Assembly: GCF_045277565.1 (NCBI RefSeq)
Contig: NZ_CP123584.1
Span: forward strand, 1,984,001 to 2,048,000
DNA: 64,000 nt
Reading direction: 5' to 3'
Origin: Aliisedimentitalea scapharcae
GTDB taxonomy: Bacteria > Pseudomonadota > Alphaproteobacteria > Rhodobacterales > Rhodobacteraceae
Shown: one piece after another, positions 9,195-18,397 of the stretch
Layout of the letters: every line of letters begins with the position of its first letter
Numbering within the stretch: the first letter of the stretch is position 1
The notes under the pieces: model-generated
Told to the model about the DNA's origin: nothing
Databases searched by the model: none
What the model saw: only the letters and a program-made list of their open reading frames with translations
Made by a program: the position numbers and the translations under genes

Positions 9195-10790
9195 ATGGCA
9201 GAGGTTTTGACTGCGGGTCAGATGCGCGCGATTGAACAGGCGGCCATTGCATCCGGGTCCGTCACCGGGCTCGAATTGATGGAGCGGGCAGGGGCCGGAG
9301 TGGTCGCTGCCATATTTGAGGCGTGGCCCCAATGGCAGACGCGAGGGACCACCGCCTCGCGCTCTCCGGAGAATTCTGGCCAAGAAGACGCTCTGAAGGC
9401 CGTCGTTCTGTGCGGGCCGGGCAACAACGGTGGCGATGGGTTTGTCATCGCGCGGCTGTTGACGCAATCCGGTTGGGAGGTAACTGTGTCGGTGTTGGGA
9501 GATCCGGACAGGTTGCCGCCGGACGCCCGGACAAATTTCGACCGCTGGGTGGAACTGGGGACATACACACCGTTGACCAAGAACAGCCTGGGAACGGTTG
9601 AGACCGGGCCGGACCTGGTTGTGGATGCAGTGTTCGGAACAGGGTTGGCCCGCAAGATCGAGGGAGATCTGGTGGCTCTGTTTTCCCATCTTACGGCGTT
9701 GCGTGCAGAGACCGGCGTCAAATGCGTTGCCGTCGATATTCCTTCGGGGGTGTGTTCGGACAGTGGCCAGATATTGGGGATAGCCCCACGTGTGGATCTG
9801 ACCGTGAGCTTCCACGCTGAAAAGCTGGGGCATACTCTGGGCCAGGTCCAGGACCATTCGTCCCGTGTCGTGGTCTGTGATATTGGATTGCCCCATGCAA
9901 CACCTGCCGAGGCACGGACCCGCTATGCCTGGAAAACAGAGCCGCCCGATGCGGATTCATTGCGCAAAACACCCCTAGCGCAGAAATACAGCTATGGTCA
10001 CGTGCTGGTTCTGTCCGGAGGCTGCGGCCGTACGGGCGCGGCACGGCTTGCCGCGCGATCCGCGCTGAGGGTTGGGGCCGGATTGGTGACATTGGGGGTG
10101 CCATGTGATGCCCTGACCGAGGTCGCCTGTCAGACTACGGCGGTCATGATGACCCAAGTCTCTGATGCGGCTGCCTTGAGGTCCGTGTTAGAGGACAGGC
10201 GGTTGAACACCCTGTGCATCGGACCGGGGCTCGGGTTGGATGAACGCGCGCGCAGCCTGGTCGAAACGGTTCTCGAACACCGACGCCCTGCAGTGTTGGA
10301 CGCCGATGCGTTGACGATGTTTCGTGATGATCCCAAGGTGCTTTTTGCCCGGCTGCACGCAGGCTGTGTCATCACCCCGCATGGGGGCGAATTTGCCCGG
10401 TTGTTCCCTGATCTTGCCGAACGCCTGATGGCGACAGCGGACAAAGGACCAGCCTATTCCAAAGTCGATGCGACCCGATCAGCAGCCCAGCGGGCCGGGT
10501 GCACCGTTTTGTTCAAGGGAGCCGATACGGTCATTGCGACCCCAGATGGGCAATGCGCAGTGCATGTGGCCCAGTTCGACCGGTCGGCCCCGTGGTTGGC
10601 AACAGCCGGGTCCGGGGACGTTCTGTCCGGGCTTGTTGCAGGGCTGTTGGCACGGGGGATGTCCCCCATGCAGGCGGCAGAAACGGCGGCATGGCTGCAC
10701 GTGCAATCTGCGCTGGATTTCGGACCTGGATTGATCGCCGAAGACCTTCCCGAGATCTTGCCGCACACACTGCGCAACCTGATAGGGTGA
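9195..10790 (+). CDS. nnr: Bifunctional NAD(P)HX epimerase / ADP-dependent NAD(P)HX dehydratase
   Basis: A 531-residue repair enzyme that restores hydrated NADH/NADPH. The N-terminal YjeF_N epimerase domain (about 1-215) contains VLCGPGNNGGDGFVIARLL and VDAVFGTGL. The C-terminal ribokinase-like dehydratase domain (about 230-531) contains VLSGGCGRTGAARLAA, the CIGPGLG motif, VLDADALTMF, ITPHGGEFARLF and the ATP-site ATAGSGDVLSG. The length fits the fused form. It is divergent from glnB across a 180-bp gap and its stop is 33 bp from the end of the convergent Hint-domain gene. Confidence 0.95.
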   Translation: MAEVLTAGQMRAIEQAAIASGSVTGLELMERAGAGVVAAIFEAWPQWQTRGTTASRSPENSGQEDALKAVVLCGPGNNGGDGFVIARLLTQSGWEVTVSVLGDPDRLPPDARTNFDRWVELGTYTPLTKNSLGTVETGPDLVVDAVFGTGLARKIEGDLVALFSHLTALRAETGVKCVAVDIPSGVCSDSGQILGIAPRVDLTVSFHAEKLGHTLGQVQDHSSRVVVCDIGLPHATPAEARTRYAWKTEPPDADSLRKTPLAQKYSYGHVLVLSGGCGRTGAARLAARSALRVGAGLVTLGVPCDALTEVACQTTAVMMTQVSDAAALRSVLEDRRLNTLCIGPGLGLDERARSLVETVLEHRRPAVLDADALTMFRDDPKVLFARLHAGCVITPHGGEFARLFPDLAERLMATADKGPAYSKVDATRSAAQRAGCTVLFKGADTVIATPDGQCAVHVAQFDRSAPWLATAGSGDVLSGLVAGLLARGMSPMQAAETAAWLHVQSALDFGPGLIAEDLPEILPHTLRNLIG

Positions 10791-10823
10791 TCCCGGGTCT
10801 GCGGCCCGCAGTGGTCATATGTG

Positions 10824-11327
10824 TCAGGCGGCGCTTTGCAACGGGGTCGCCGGCAAGGGGCCACATTCCACTTCCAACCCGCCTGCATAGACAATGTGGG
10901 GGCTGTCGAAATGCAATTGAAACAGGCACCGATCCATTTCGCCCAGATCAGTGATGAATTCGCCGTCGATCAGATCGCCAATTGCGGCCATCGCCTGGGA
11001 CGCGCCGAAAACGGCCTTGGCGCGCCAGTCGCGGACCAGGATCCGGTGATCGGCGGGCAGGTCCATATCCTCTTCGGGGCGGGTGTCCCCCAGCGAACCC
11101 GCGGCAACCCGGACAGTCCGGACACGGCTGGTGGTCGAGGAAATACCCCTCAGAAGGACCAATCCCGCATCGCGCGAAATGATCTTGTCTCCGGCTACCA
11201 GATCCTCAACGGCGACTTCGCCCCGTTGGGTCAGAATAATCGTCCCGGTCAGAAAGCCCGTGATCGCGGGCTGCACAGGCGCAGACGGACTCCGCCCGCG
11301 GGCAGAGATGGTTTCTTGCATATTCAT
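10824..11327 (-). CDS. Small Hint-domain (hedgehog/intein-type) protein
   Basis: A 167-residue protein. After about 20 variable residues it contains FLTGTIILTQRGEVAVEDLVAGD, the start of a Hint domain, and the later block DLPADHRILVRDW that is typical of Hint_2 proteins found singly or at the C-terminus of large secreted proteins in Rhodobacterales. The first Hint position, normally Cys, is Thr here (F-L-T-G-T), so self-splicing is doubtful. The normal processing partner is unknown and no large secreted protein is fused to it. It is convergent with the NAD(P)HX repair gene. Confidence 0.75.
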   Translation of the reverse strand: MNMQETISARGRSPSAPVQPAITGFLTGTIILTQRGEVAVEDLVAGDKIISRDAGLVLLRGISSTTSRVRTVRVAAGSLGDTRPEEDMDLPADHRILVRDWRAKAVFGASQAMAAIGDLIDGEFITDLGEMDRCLFQLHFDSPHIVYAGGLEVECGPLPATPLQSAA

Positions 11328-11516
11328 GGCAATACTCGCTCGGTTGCCTCATTTTTTTCTTAGAATGTGGCAAAAAATCGTTACTGCTGCGACCTTTTTC
11401 TGCCCGAGCGGATGAAATTGACAACTTGGGTGGCCAAACAGGCTCAGTTTCCTCTCGCATCCTAGGAGAAGCTTTGTTATTTAGCGCCGCACGCGCAGCA
11501 CATAGCGCGTCAGGTT

Positions 11517-11601
11517 GCGGGTGTGGCGGAATTGGTAGACGCACCAGATTTAGGTTCTGGCGCCGCAAGGCGTGGGGGTTCAAGTCCCTTCACCCGCACC
11601 A
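11517..11601 (+). tRNA. tRNA-Leu (anticodon TAG)
   Basis: Acceptor arms GCGGGTG (11517-11523) and CACCCGC (11591-11597) pair perfectly. The D arm carries TGGTAGACGCA. The anticodon stem CCAGA/TCTGG encloses TTTAGGT, with TAG at 11551-11553. A long variable arm (CGCCGCAAGGCG) and GGTTCAAGTCC T-arm follow. CCA is encoded at 11599-11601. The long variable arm is the leucine class II feature. Confidence 0.97.
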
Positions 11602-12277
11602 TCAAAACCTCTCTTTTTGCACGTTGTATCAATATATTATGGGCTTGGTTGCGTGTGTCGACCATACATTTTTCCCGTGTTTGGTTAAAACTTGGCTAGA
11701 TCTACGTTTGGTTTTCCCGGGATGGGTGACCCCGTATCGCGTATCCATCTTGGTTCCGGCGCTGGTAAAACCGGGAGTACGAATCGTGAGATTCGCAAAC
11801 CCAGTCATAAGAGCGCAAACACATCGGTGTGCGACGTGGATTTGGCATTGCTTGGCGTGGTGTGTTGGACCCCAACAACGTCTGCACCGCCAGCCGGAAC
11901 ACGCCGTAGCGTTTCGGATATGGATTCCGCGCTATAGCGTGCTTCTATGGACTCTGCTCGCCAGTGACAGAAGGGGCTTTTGATAGGTGCAACCACTCGC
12001 ACGGCATTGACTGTGGTGCTGGCGGAAAAAACATGTGGGGTCGCCGCTGTGGCGCCAATGTCTTAATGGGTTCGGCAAACCACCATGTTTGATTGGGTTT
12101 CGTCAAAAATCGCTTTTGAAACCAGCCCGTGCTCCGGACTTAACGACGTGACGGTGGGAAACTAGAGGCCACTTGGGGCCGCGATGAATGGCGTGTCATC
12201 GCTCGCGCCTTGTGCCGCGCTGAACACGCTGTGTCGGGTGTCGCAAGATGGTCCTGGACCCGCGTTGACAATGGGTT
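11602..12277. other. Gene-poor stretch after tRNA-Leu
   Basis: No convincing protein gene was found in about 680 bp. The short open frames on both strands lack ribosome-binding sites and look compositionally random. A strong plus-strand terminator closes the stretch, so an unrecognised RNA is possible. No integrase, direct repeat of the tRNA end or transposase was seen. Confidence 0.6.
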
Positions 12278-12318
12278 CAGGCCACTTGCACGCGTTTGCG
12301 CAAGTGGCCTGTTTTGTT
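12278..12318 (+). terminator. Orphan intrinsic terminator
   Basis: Perfect 12-bp arms (caggccacttgc 12278-12289 and its complement 12300-12311) enclose a 10-nt loop, followed by TTTTGTT on the plus strand. On the minus strand no T-run follows, so it is not a good terminator for the minus-strand repeat-protein gene that ends at 12333. No plus-strand gene is recognised upstream. Confidence 0.75.
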
Positions 12319-12332
12319 AGGTTTTTCAGAAG

Positions 12333-14642
12333 TTACAGCACTGTGTCCAACTGGACGTCGTCGACGCCCCAGGCGTAGGCAATGTTGTTCTTCTGGTGGA
12401 ATTCCAGAACATTGGTGCCAACCAGCTGATCGGCTGCGTCAATCGAGAACTGCGACGCACCCAAACCGTTGTTCGGGGTGGTGTCCAGGTACCCGATGCT
12501 ACTGCCGTTCAGGATCACTTCGACCTCGTCGGAGAAATCCACATCATAGCCGTTGAGCGACAGGATCAGTTCATCGGTGCTGCCAACAAAGTCAAAGCTC
12601 ACGATGCCATCTGCATCGGACAAGCCGTTGAATTTGTTGCCATACGCCGCGCTCTCTGCGCCGTCGATTACCAGGGTTTCTTCGTGAGTCGGTGCAGGCG
12701 GCGGCGGTGGTGTGGTGTCCGTCGCCAGCTGAACATCATCAACACCCCAGGCATAGGCAATGTTGTTCTTCTGGTGGAATTCCAGAACATTGGTGCCAAC
12801 CAATTGGTCGCCCGCATCAATCGAGAATTGCGACGCACCCAGACCGTTGTTCGCGGTGGTGTCCAGGAACCCGATGCTGCTGCCGTTCAGGATCACTTCG
12901 ACCTCGTTGGAGAAATCCACATCATAGCCGTTGAGCGACAGGATCAGATCATCGGTGCTGCCAACAAAATCAAAGCTGATGGTGCCATCTGTATTGGACA
13001 GACCGTTGAAGTTGTTGCCATAGGCCGCGCTCTCTGCGCCGTCGATCACCAGGGTTTCTTCGTGGGTCGGTGCAGGCGGTGGCGGGGGCGGTGGGGTTGT
13101 GGTGTCCGTCGCGAGTTGTACGTCGTCGACGCCCCAAGCATAGGCAATGTTGTTCTTCTGGTGGAATTCCAGAACATTGGTGCCAACCAATTGGTCGCCC
13201 GCATCAATCGAGAATTGCGACGCACCCAGACCGTTGTTCGCGGTGGTGTCCAGGAACCCGATGCTGCTGCCGTTCAGGATCACTTCGACCTCGTTGGCGG
13301 CGTCAATATCATAGCCGTTGAGCGACAGGATCAGATCATCGGTGCTGCCAACAAAATCAAAGCTGATGGTGCCATCTGTATTGGACAAGCCGTTGAAGTT
13401 GTTGCCATAGGCCGCGCTCTCTGCGCCGTCGATCACCAGGGTTTCTTCGTGGGTCGGTGCAGGCGGTGGTGGGGTCGTGGTGTCCGTCGCCAGCTGGACG
13501 TCATCAACACCCCAGGCATAGGCAATGTTGTTTTTCTGGTGGAATTCCACAACGTTTGTGCCAACCAGCTGATCGGCTGCGTCGATCGAGAATTGCGACG
13601 CGCCCAGACCGTTGTTCGACGTTGTATCGAGGAACCCGATGCTGGTGCCGTTCAGGATCACTTCGACCTCGTTGGCGGCGTCGATGTCATAGCCGTTGAG
13701 CGACAGGATCAGATCATCGGTGCTGCCAACAAAATCAAAGCTGATGGTGCCATCTGTATTGGACAAGCCGTTGAAGTTGTTGCCATAGGCCGCGCTGGCG
13801 GCGCCGTCGATCACCAGGGTTTCTTCGTGGGTCGGTGCCGGTGGTGGTGGGGGCGGTGGGGTTGTGGTGTCCGTCGCCAGTTGAACGTCGTCGATGCCCC
13901 AAGCATAGGCAATATTGTTCTTCTGGTGGAATTCCACAACATTGGTGCCAACCAATTGGTCGCCCGCATCAATCGAGAATTGCGACGCGCCCAAACCGTT
14001 GTTCGCGGTGGTGTCAAGGAATCCGATGCTGGTGCCGTTCAGGATCACTTCGACCTCGTTGGCGGCGTCAATATCATAGCCGTTGAGCGACAGGATCAGA
14101 TCATCGGTGCTGCCAACAAAATCAAAGCTCACGATGCCATCTGCATCAGACAAGCCATTGAAGTTGTTGCCATAGGCCGCGCTGGCGGCACCGTCGATCA
14201 CCAGGGTTTCAACATGGGTCGGTGCCGGCGGTGGCGGCGGTGTGGTGTCGGTTGCCAGCTGGACGTCATCAACACCCCAGGCATAGGCAATGTTGTTCTT
14301 CTGGTGGAATTCCAGAACGTTGGTGCCAACCAGCTGATCGGCTGCGTCAATCGAGAACTGCGACGCGCCCAGACCGTTGTTCGACGTTGTATCGAGGAAC
14401 CCGATGCTGGTGCCGTTCAGGATCACTTCGACCTCGTCGGAGAAATCAATATCATAGCCGTTGAGCGTCAGGATCAGATCATCTGTGCTGCCGACAAAAT
14501 CAAAGCTCACGATGCCATCTGCATCGGACAAGCCGTTGAAATTGTTACCATAGGCCGCGCTGGCGGCGCCGTCGATCACCAAAGTCTCGTCGATGGACAC
14601 GGCGAAGCCGTCAAGTCCGCTATAGGTTATTGTTCCTGTCAT
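12333..14642 (-). CDS. Six-repeat protein with proline-rich linkers
   Basis: A 769-residue acidic protein of six nearly identical repeats of about 115-125 residues after an 18-residue leader. Each unit runs ETLVIDGA - YGNNFNGLS - FDFVGSTDDLILSLNGYD - EVEVILNG - LGASQFSID - LVGTNVLEFHQKNNIAYAWG-DDVQLATDT. Units are separated by linkers of 5-7 prolines plus APTHEE. The D/N-rich beta-strand pattern suggests a Ca-stabilised jelly-roll such as carbohydrate-binding or adhesin modules (inference). No Sec signal peptide is visible; type I secretion is possible but no ABC exporter is nearby. The start at 14642 has GAGG about 8 nt upstream. No family was recognised. Confidence 0.8.
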   Translation of the reverse strand: MTGTITYSGLDGFAVSIDETLVIDGAASAAYGNNFNGLSDADGIVSFDFVGSTDDLILTLNGYDIDFSDEVEVILNGTSIGFLDTTSNNGLGASQFSIDAADQLVGTNVLEFHQKNNIAYAWGVDDVQLATDTTPPPPPAPTHVETLVIDGAASAAYGNNFNGLSDADGIVSFDFVGSTDDLILSLNGYDIDAANEVEVILNGTSIGFLDTTANNGLGASQFSIDAGDQLVGTNVVEFHQKNNIAYAWGIDDVQLATDTTTPPPPPPPAPTHEETLVIDGAASAAYGNNFNGLSNTDGTISFDFVGSTDDLILSLNGYDIDAANEVEVILNGTSIGFLDTTSNNGLGASQFSIDAADQLVGTNVVEFHQKNNIAYAWGVDDVQLATDTTTPPPPAPTHEETLVIDGAESAAYGNNFNGLSNTDGTISFDFVGSTDDLILSLNGYDIDAANEVEVILNGSSIGFLDTTANNGLGASQFSIDAGDQLVGTNVLEFHQKNNIAYAWGVDDVQLATDTTTPPPPPPPAPTHEETLVIDGAESAAYGNNFNGLSNTDGTISFDFVGSTDDLILSLNGYDVDFSNEVEVILNGSSIGFLDTTANNGLGASQFSIDAGDQLVGTNVLEFHQKNNIAYAWGVDDVQLATDTTPPPPPAPTHEETLVIDGAESAAYGNKFNGLSDADGIVSFDFVGSTDELILSLNGYDVDFSDEVEVILNGSSIGYLDTTPNNGLGASQFSIDAADQLVGTNVLEFHQKNNIAYAWGVDDVQLDTVL
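12336..14590. repeat. Six tandem ~370-bp in-gene repeats
   Basis: The six protein repeats correspond to long stretches of nearly identical DNA (for example the block tgttgttcttctggtggaat recurs in most units). Units differ mainly in linker length and in two alternative versions around the YDID/YDVD position. Such similarity at the DNA level implies recent duplication or gene conversion. Confidence 0.9.
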
Positions 14643-15322
14643 AAGAAAACCTCGTTGTCAGAATTTTGTTAGTCGTGAGTTTGTGGGCTATCGTCGCCAA
14701 GTCACGGATCGTCTCACTGCTCTGTGACATGGCCAAAGGGGCTCATTGAATGAGCCGCACGGCAGGACGACCGGACAACGCCAGTCACGCCAGCGGTGCG
14801 TCTTTCCGTTAGCGGCGTAACGTTCTAGTCACATGCCAACTCAACTACCCAGGTACATCTTTGGGCATTGGGCGCGCGCGCGGAAATTCTGTTTTGTGTC
14901 TGCATTTATACTAACTGCCTGTAATTAAATGAAACTTGCAGCGCAAGTGCTCGAATTTTTTTGATCCAGATAGGCATGGGCGCTAATTGGCGTCAAGATG
15001 GGAGTGGTGCGGTTTTTGCTTTTCAGTTGCGAATGAGTCCTCGTTGCATCAGTTCGGCGGGAGCAAGAGATCCCGTTTATTTCTTTTCGGCGCGGGCCAT
15101 TCGCCTGTCCTGTACAGGCCCGGATCACCACCACGCCCGCGGTGTTCGGCGGGCAGGCGCGTTGAGAAAGACCACCATTCGCCACCGGTTGTGCACCAGC
15201 AGGTCAGCTGTCTCAAAACAACCCTAAGGGACGATTCTGTCGATTTTTGGGCGAAGTTGCTAAGCAGGTCGCGAGGGCCACAAAATTTGGTCCGCTAGGC
15301 AGAAAAACAAAGGATCACTGAC
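14643..15322. other. Gene-poor stretch between the repeat protein and an unknown gene
   Basis: About 680 bp with no credible coding region on either strand. It contains an AT-rich segment around 14900-14965 that could hold promoters. Nothing else was recognised. Confidence 0.6.
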
Positions 15323-16054
15323 ATGGAAAGACCGAGCGACCTTGATGTGGCTAAGTTGTTTTCGTTGTGTTTGGAAAAAATGCGCGTGTTGGAGCTGGAA
15401 GTTGTACAGGTGACGGATTTTCAGGTTGCCGAAGAGCGCGCCCGATCCATGGGCAAGGCATCGTTTACCCCCATGTTATCGTCGAGTTTCAATGATTTCT
15501 CGAAGGATGACGCGTTTTGGTTGTTTCTTCAAAAAGGCAGCAAGGATGTGGGGTGCGTTGCCTGCCGCCGGGACAATCTCTATTCGGAATCCCTGTCCGA
15601 ATTCTGGTCAAGAACCCAAAAGAGATACTATGGGTTGTGTGACGCCGGTGTGTCACATTCCCATGCTCCCATGGCGGTGAATGAAATCCGGGGGAGTGTC
15701 GCCTATCTGGGAGAGTTTTTCATTGCCGAAACAGCCAGAGGGTCGCGCAAACAGCTCGCGCTGTTCACGCATGCGTTGCACGCCTATGCACACCTGAAAT
15801 GGAGACCGGATTGGTTGTATGCCTTTGTTCGGCTGGGTGACAATCGAAAAGGCTATGGTGTGGAATACGGGTTCAACCGGCATGTCCCGGCGGCACAAAT
15901 TTGGCCATCGCCCCCGGACGGCAGGCAAAACAGCGAATATCTCACTGCTATTTCGCGTGAAGAAATTCTTCACATGGCAGATTGCTATTGGAGAAACCCG
16001 GATTTGTTTCTCAGCTTTGACTCACTCACCAGCGTCGAGAAATTCAGGACATAG
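15323..16054 (+). CDS. Unknown protein, 243 residues
   Basis: No family was recognised. AAAGGA lies 8 nt upstream of the ATG, supporting translation. The protein is soluble and rich in aromatic residues. A middle part, GCVACRRDNL followed later by SVAYLGEFFIAE and a helix ending in HLKWRPDWLYAFVRL, is loosely reminiscent of GNAT-type acyltransferase folds, but no acetyl-CoA signature (Q/RxxGxG/A) is visible, so this is only a guess. The last 70 bp overlap tail to tail with the XRE regulator gene, which suggests the two are an old pair. It lies in the gene-poor accessory stretch. Confidence 0.65.
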   Translation: MERPSDLDVAKLFSLCLEKMRVLELEVVQVTDFQVAEERARSMGKASFTPMLSSSFNDFSKDDAFWLFLQKGSKDVGCVACRRDNLYSESLSEFWSRTQKRYYGLCDAGVSHSHAPMAVNEIRGSVAYLGEFFIAETARGSRKQLALFTHALHAYAHLKWRPDWLYAFVRLGDNRKGYGVEYGFNRHVPAAQIWPSPPDGRQNSEYLTAISREEILHMADCYWRNPDLFLSFDSLTSVEKFRT

Positions 16055-16779
16055 GGTGTGCCTTCGCTGTCTTTTACCGGAAGCATGAGGCGCATGAAGC
16101 TGATCTCCATCGGGGCACTCATTCCCGGCATGTCGACAATTCGGGTTTGTGGGCTCAACAGCCCGATCCCGCTGTGAGAGACGGTTTGAATGCACTTTTT
16201 GAGACCGGCAAGATCGGCTTCATCCAAAGTGCGCAGAAATTGCGCCATCATATCGGTGTCGTGGGATTTCAGGGCTCGGGCTGTCAGGCTTTTGTATCCG
16301 ACTTTGTGAATGGTCGGGATGGAATTGTCTGTATCCGGGCCACTGACGAGATCGAAATGTGGTTCCAACTGGTCGCAGGCTTCCAGCCTGCCACCGTTTT
16401 CCTGCCACCAGGACGACACCATATCAATCGTGGGCGGTTCTCCCATATCAACCAATTGTCTATGCGCCGATTGAAGGATGGCATTCACCAGATGCGACGC
16501 CTTGGATTCGACATTGTCGGCAGGGCGGATAGAAAACTCGGTAGCTTGCAGATCGTCGCTCTTGCGAAAAAGCTCACCCACATCGGTGCCCAGCGCTTCG
16601 GCTATGCGGGCTGCAAAATCAATGCTTGGCAGGCTGTTTCCGTTCAGGACAGTGGTTACCTTGTTGATGTTCTTGTACCCGGCAGCCCGCGACAGTTGTG
16701 CGCGGTTCAGGTCCCGGCTTTTCATCAGACGTGTGATGTTGGTTTTCAAAACATTCAATGTGCCCAGATTTGTCGTCAT
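15985..16779 (-). CDS. XRE-family regulator with a C-terminal PAS-like region
   Basis: A 264-residue DNA-binding protein. The start at 16779 (MTTNLGTLNVLKTNITRLM) was chosen because GGGGATAGG precedes it; the open frame reaches 16833 but would overlap the promoter. A helix-turn-helix spans about residues 10-70 (LNRAQLSRAAGYKNINKVTTVLNG then IAEALGTDVGELF). The C-terminal ~100 residues contain the pattern SHSGIGLLSPQTRIVDMP and MEISFMRLMLPVKD, resembling PAS-type sensory domains of alphaproteobacterial proteins. A palindrome at its promoter (16807-16828) suggests autoregulation. Confidence 0.82.
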   Translation of the reverse strand: MTTNLGTLNVLKTNITRLMKSRDLNRAQLSRAAGYKNINKVTTVLNGNSLPSIDFAARIAEALGTDVGELFRKSDDLQATEFSIRPADNVESKASHLVNAILQSAHRQLVDMGEPPTIDMVSSWWQENGGRLEACDQLEPHFDLVSGPDTDNSIPTIHKVGYKSLTARALKSHDTDMMAQFLRTLDEADLAGLKKCIQTVSHSGIGLLSPQTRIVDMPGMSAPMEISFMRLMLPVKDSEGTPYVLNFSTLVSESKLRNKSGFLQ

Positions 16780-16806
16780 CCTATCCCCGCAAATATTGGG
16801 TAAAAA

Positions 16807-16844
16807 TTTTGATACCTTGATATCAAAAAACATATACAGGTCAA
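16807..16844 (-). promoter_or_regulatory. Promoter and palindromic operator of the XRE regulator
   Basis: On the minus strand TTGACC (complement of 16839-16844) and TATCAA (complement of 16817-16822) are 16 nt apart. The inverted repeat TTTTGATA-CCTTGA-TATCAAAA (16807-16828) overlaps the -10 position, the expected place for an autorepressor. Confidence 0.55.
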
Positions 16845-17063
16845 GCGAGGTAGGGTCATCAACGTCGCGTCACGGTTGTGAGGGTGGGCCTGCGATCGGC
16901 CGCACTGGGCGTGTCGCACGCGCGGGTCGATGGTGAGCGTGGACAGCCGGGACCAGTATGCGTGACATTGCACGGCGATCAAGACCGCCGCGCGCCGCAG
17001 GCCGGGACGCGGGATGGGTGCGATCAAATTGGCCCGGTGGCCTGTGGCTCCGCAAAGGCCGGA

Positions 17064-18389
17064 TTAACGGGGAAGAACCTGATTGATTGCCCGTTGCAGG
17101 CTGTCCAGCGCTGCGTCCAGTTCATCCTCGGTGGCAACAAATGGGGGGGCCAGCATGACGTGATCACCGACACGTCCATCGCGGGTGCCGGGCATCGGGT
17201 AACAGATCAGCCCTTCGGCAAAGGCGGCTTTCTTGAGCTTGGCTGCGATGCCGAGTTTGGGGTCAAAGGGTGTTTTGCTGTCGCGGTCCTGAACGAATTC
17301 GATACCGCGGAACATGCCCCGGCCGCGGATGTCACCCACATGCGGGTTCTGCCCGAACATGGCGTGCAGGCGGCTCTCCAAATGCTGTCCCAGCTGATGG
17401 GCACGGCTGGGCAGATCGCGGTCCAAAAGCTCCTGCATGACGGCCAGTCCGGCGGCGGCGGCGACCGGGTGGCCGACATAGGTGTGCCCGTGCTGAAAGA
17501 ATCCGCTGCCACGTTCGACCGCCCCATAGATGTGATCGCTGCACAGCATGGCTCCGATTGGCTGATATCCCGCGCCCAGCCCTTTGGCGATGCACAGGAT
17601 GTCAGGGGCGACACCATCGGCATCACAGGCAAACAGATGGCCCGTGCGTCCCATGCCGCACATGACTTCGTCCAGGATCAGCAGCACGCCATAGGTGTCA
17701 CAGATTTCGCGGATACGTTTGAAATATCCCTCGACGGCGGGGACCGCGCCCAACGTCGCGCCCACAACCGGTTCTGCCATGAAGGCCATGACGGTCTCCG
17801 GACCCAGACGCAGGATTTCCTCCTCCAGCTCCTGCGCAACGCGTTGGCCGTAATCGAACTGGCTCTCATCTGCGCGGCGTTCGGCATATTCATAGCAGGG
17901 GGCAATATGGCTGACATCGACCAGAAGCGGCGCAAACTGTTGTCGGCGCCAGGCGTTTCCGCCCGCGGCCAGCGCGCCCAGCGTGTTGCCGTGATAGCTT
18001 TGGCGTCGGGCGATCAGATGACGCCGTTCAGGTTGGCCATTTTCAATGTGGAACTGACGGGCCAGCTTGATGGCGGCTTCGACCGCTTCGGAACCGCCCG
18101 ATACGAAATAGACCCGGTCCAGATCGCCTGGTGCATGTTTGATCAGCAGATCGGCCAGCTGTTCGGCTGGTTCAGAGGTGAAAAACCCGGTGTGGGCAAA
18201 CGCCACAGCGTCCAGCTGATCCTTGATCGCCTGGGTGACACGGTCGTTGGAATGCCCCAGGCAGGACACTGCTGCGCCGCCGGAGCCATCAAAATAACGT
18301 TTACCGCTGGCATCGATCAGAAAACACCCGTCACCGGCAACTGCGACGGGGGGCTGGGTGTGGCAATGGCGGGGGAAAACATGGCTCAT
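17064..18389 (-). CDS. Class III (omega) aminotransferase, PLP-dependent
   Basis: A 441-residue fold-type I transaminase of the beta-alanine/amine:pyruvate group. The start at 18389 (MSHVFPRH) has GAGGA about 5 nt upstream. The PLP lysine is Lys269 (D-I-L-C-I-A-K-G-L), and Asp240 (L-L-I-L-D-E-V) contacts the cofactor ring nitrogen. SGGSEAVEAAIKLARQ (98-112) and the QSYHGNTLGAL block are typical. Substrate is unknown. Its start is 8 nt after the stop of the upstream BKACE gene, so the two form an operon, probably degrading a beta- or omega-amino acid and then a beta-keto acid (inference). An RpiR-type regulator is divergent. Confidence 0.92.
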   Translation of the reverse strand: MSHVFPRHCHTQPPVAVAGDGCFLIDASGKRYFDGSGGAAVSCLGHSNDRVTQAIKDQLDAVAFAHTGFFTSEPAEQLADLLIKHAPGDLDRVYFVSGGSEAVEAAIKLARQFHIENGQPERRHLIARRQSYHGNTLGALAAGGNAWRRQQFAPLLVDVSHIAPCYEYAERRADESQFDYGQRVAQELEEEILRLGPETVMAFMAEPVVGATLGAVPAVEGYFKRIREICDTYGVLLILDEVMCGMGRTGHLFACDADGVAPDILCIAKGLGAGYQPIGAMLCSDHIYGAVERGSGFFQHGHTYVGHPVAAAAGLAVMQELLDRDLPSRAHQLGQHLESRLHAMFGQNPHVGDIRGRGMFRGIEFVQDRDSKTPFDPKLGIAAKLKKAAFAEGLICYPMPGTRDGRVGDHVMLAPPFVATEDELDAALDSLQRAINQVLPR

Positions 18390-18397
18390 GGGGGTCC

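Noticed and set aside
11426..11983. Plus-strand frame crossing the tRNA-Leu gene
   Set aside because: It runs through the tRNA and has no family features.
12333..14590. Tandem repeats considered as a CRISPR-like array
   Set aside because: Units are about 370 bp, coding and without unique spacers; there are no cas genes.
12396..14672. Long plus-strand frame (758 codons) opposite the repeat protein
   Set aside because: It is a shadow of the repetitive minus-strand gene; the minus-strand translation has clean repeats with a proper start and the antisense one is basic-poor and lacks a binding site.
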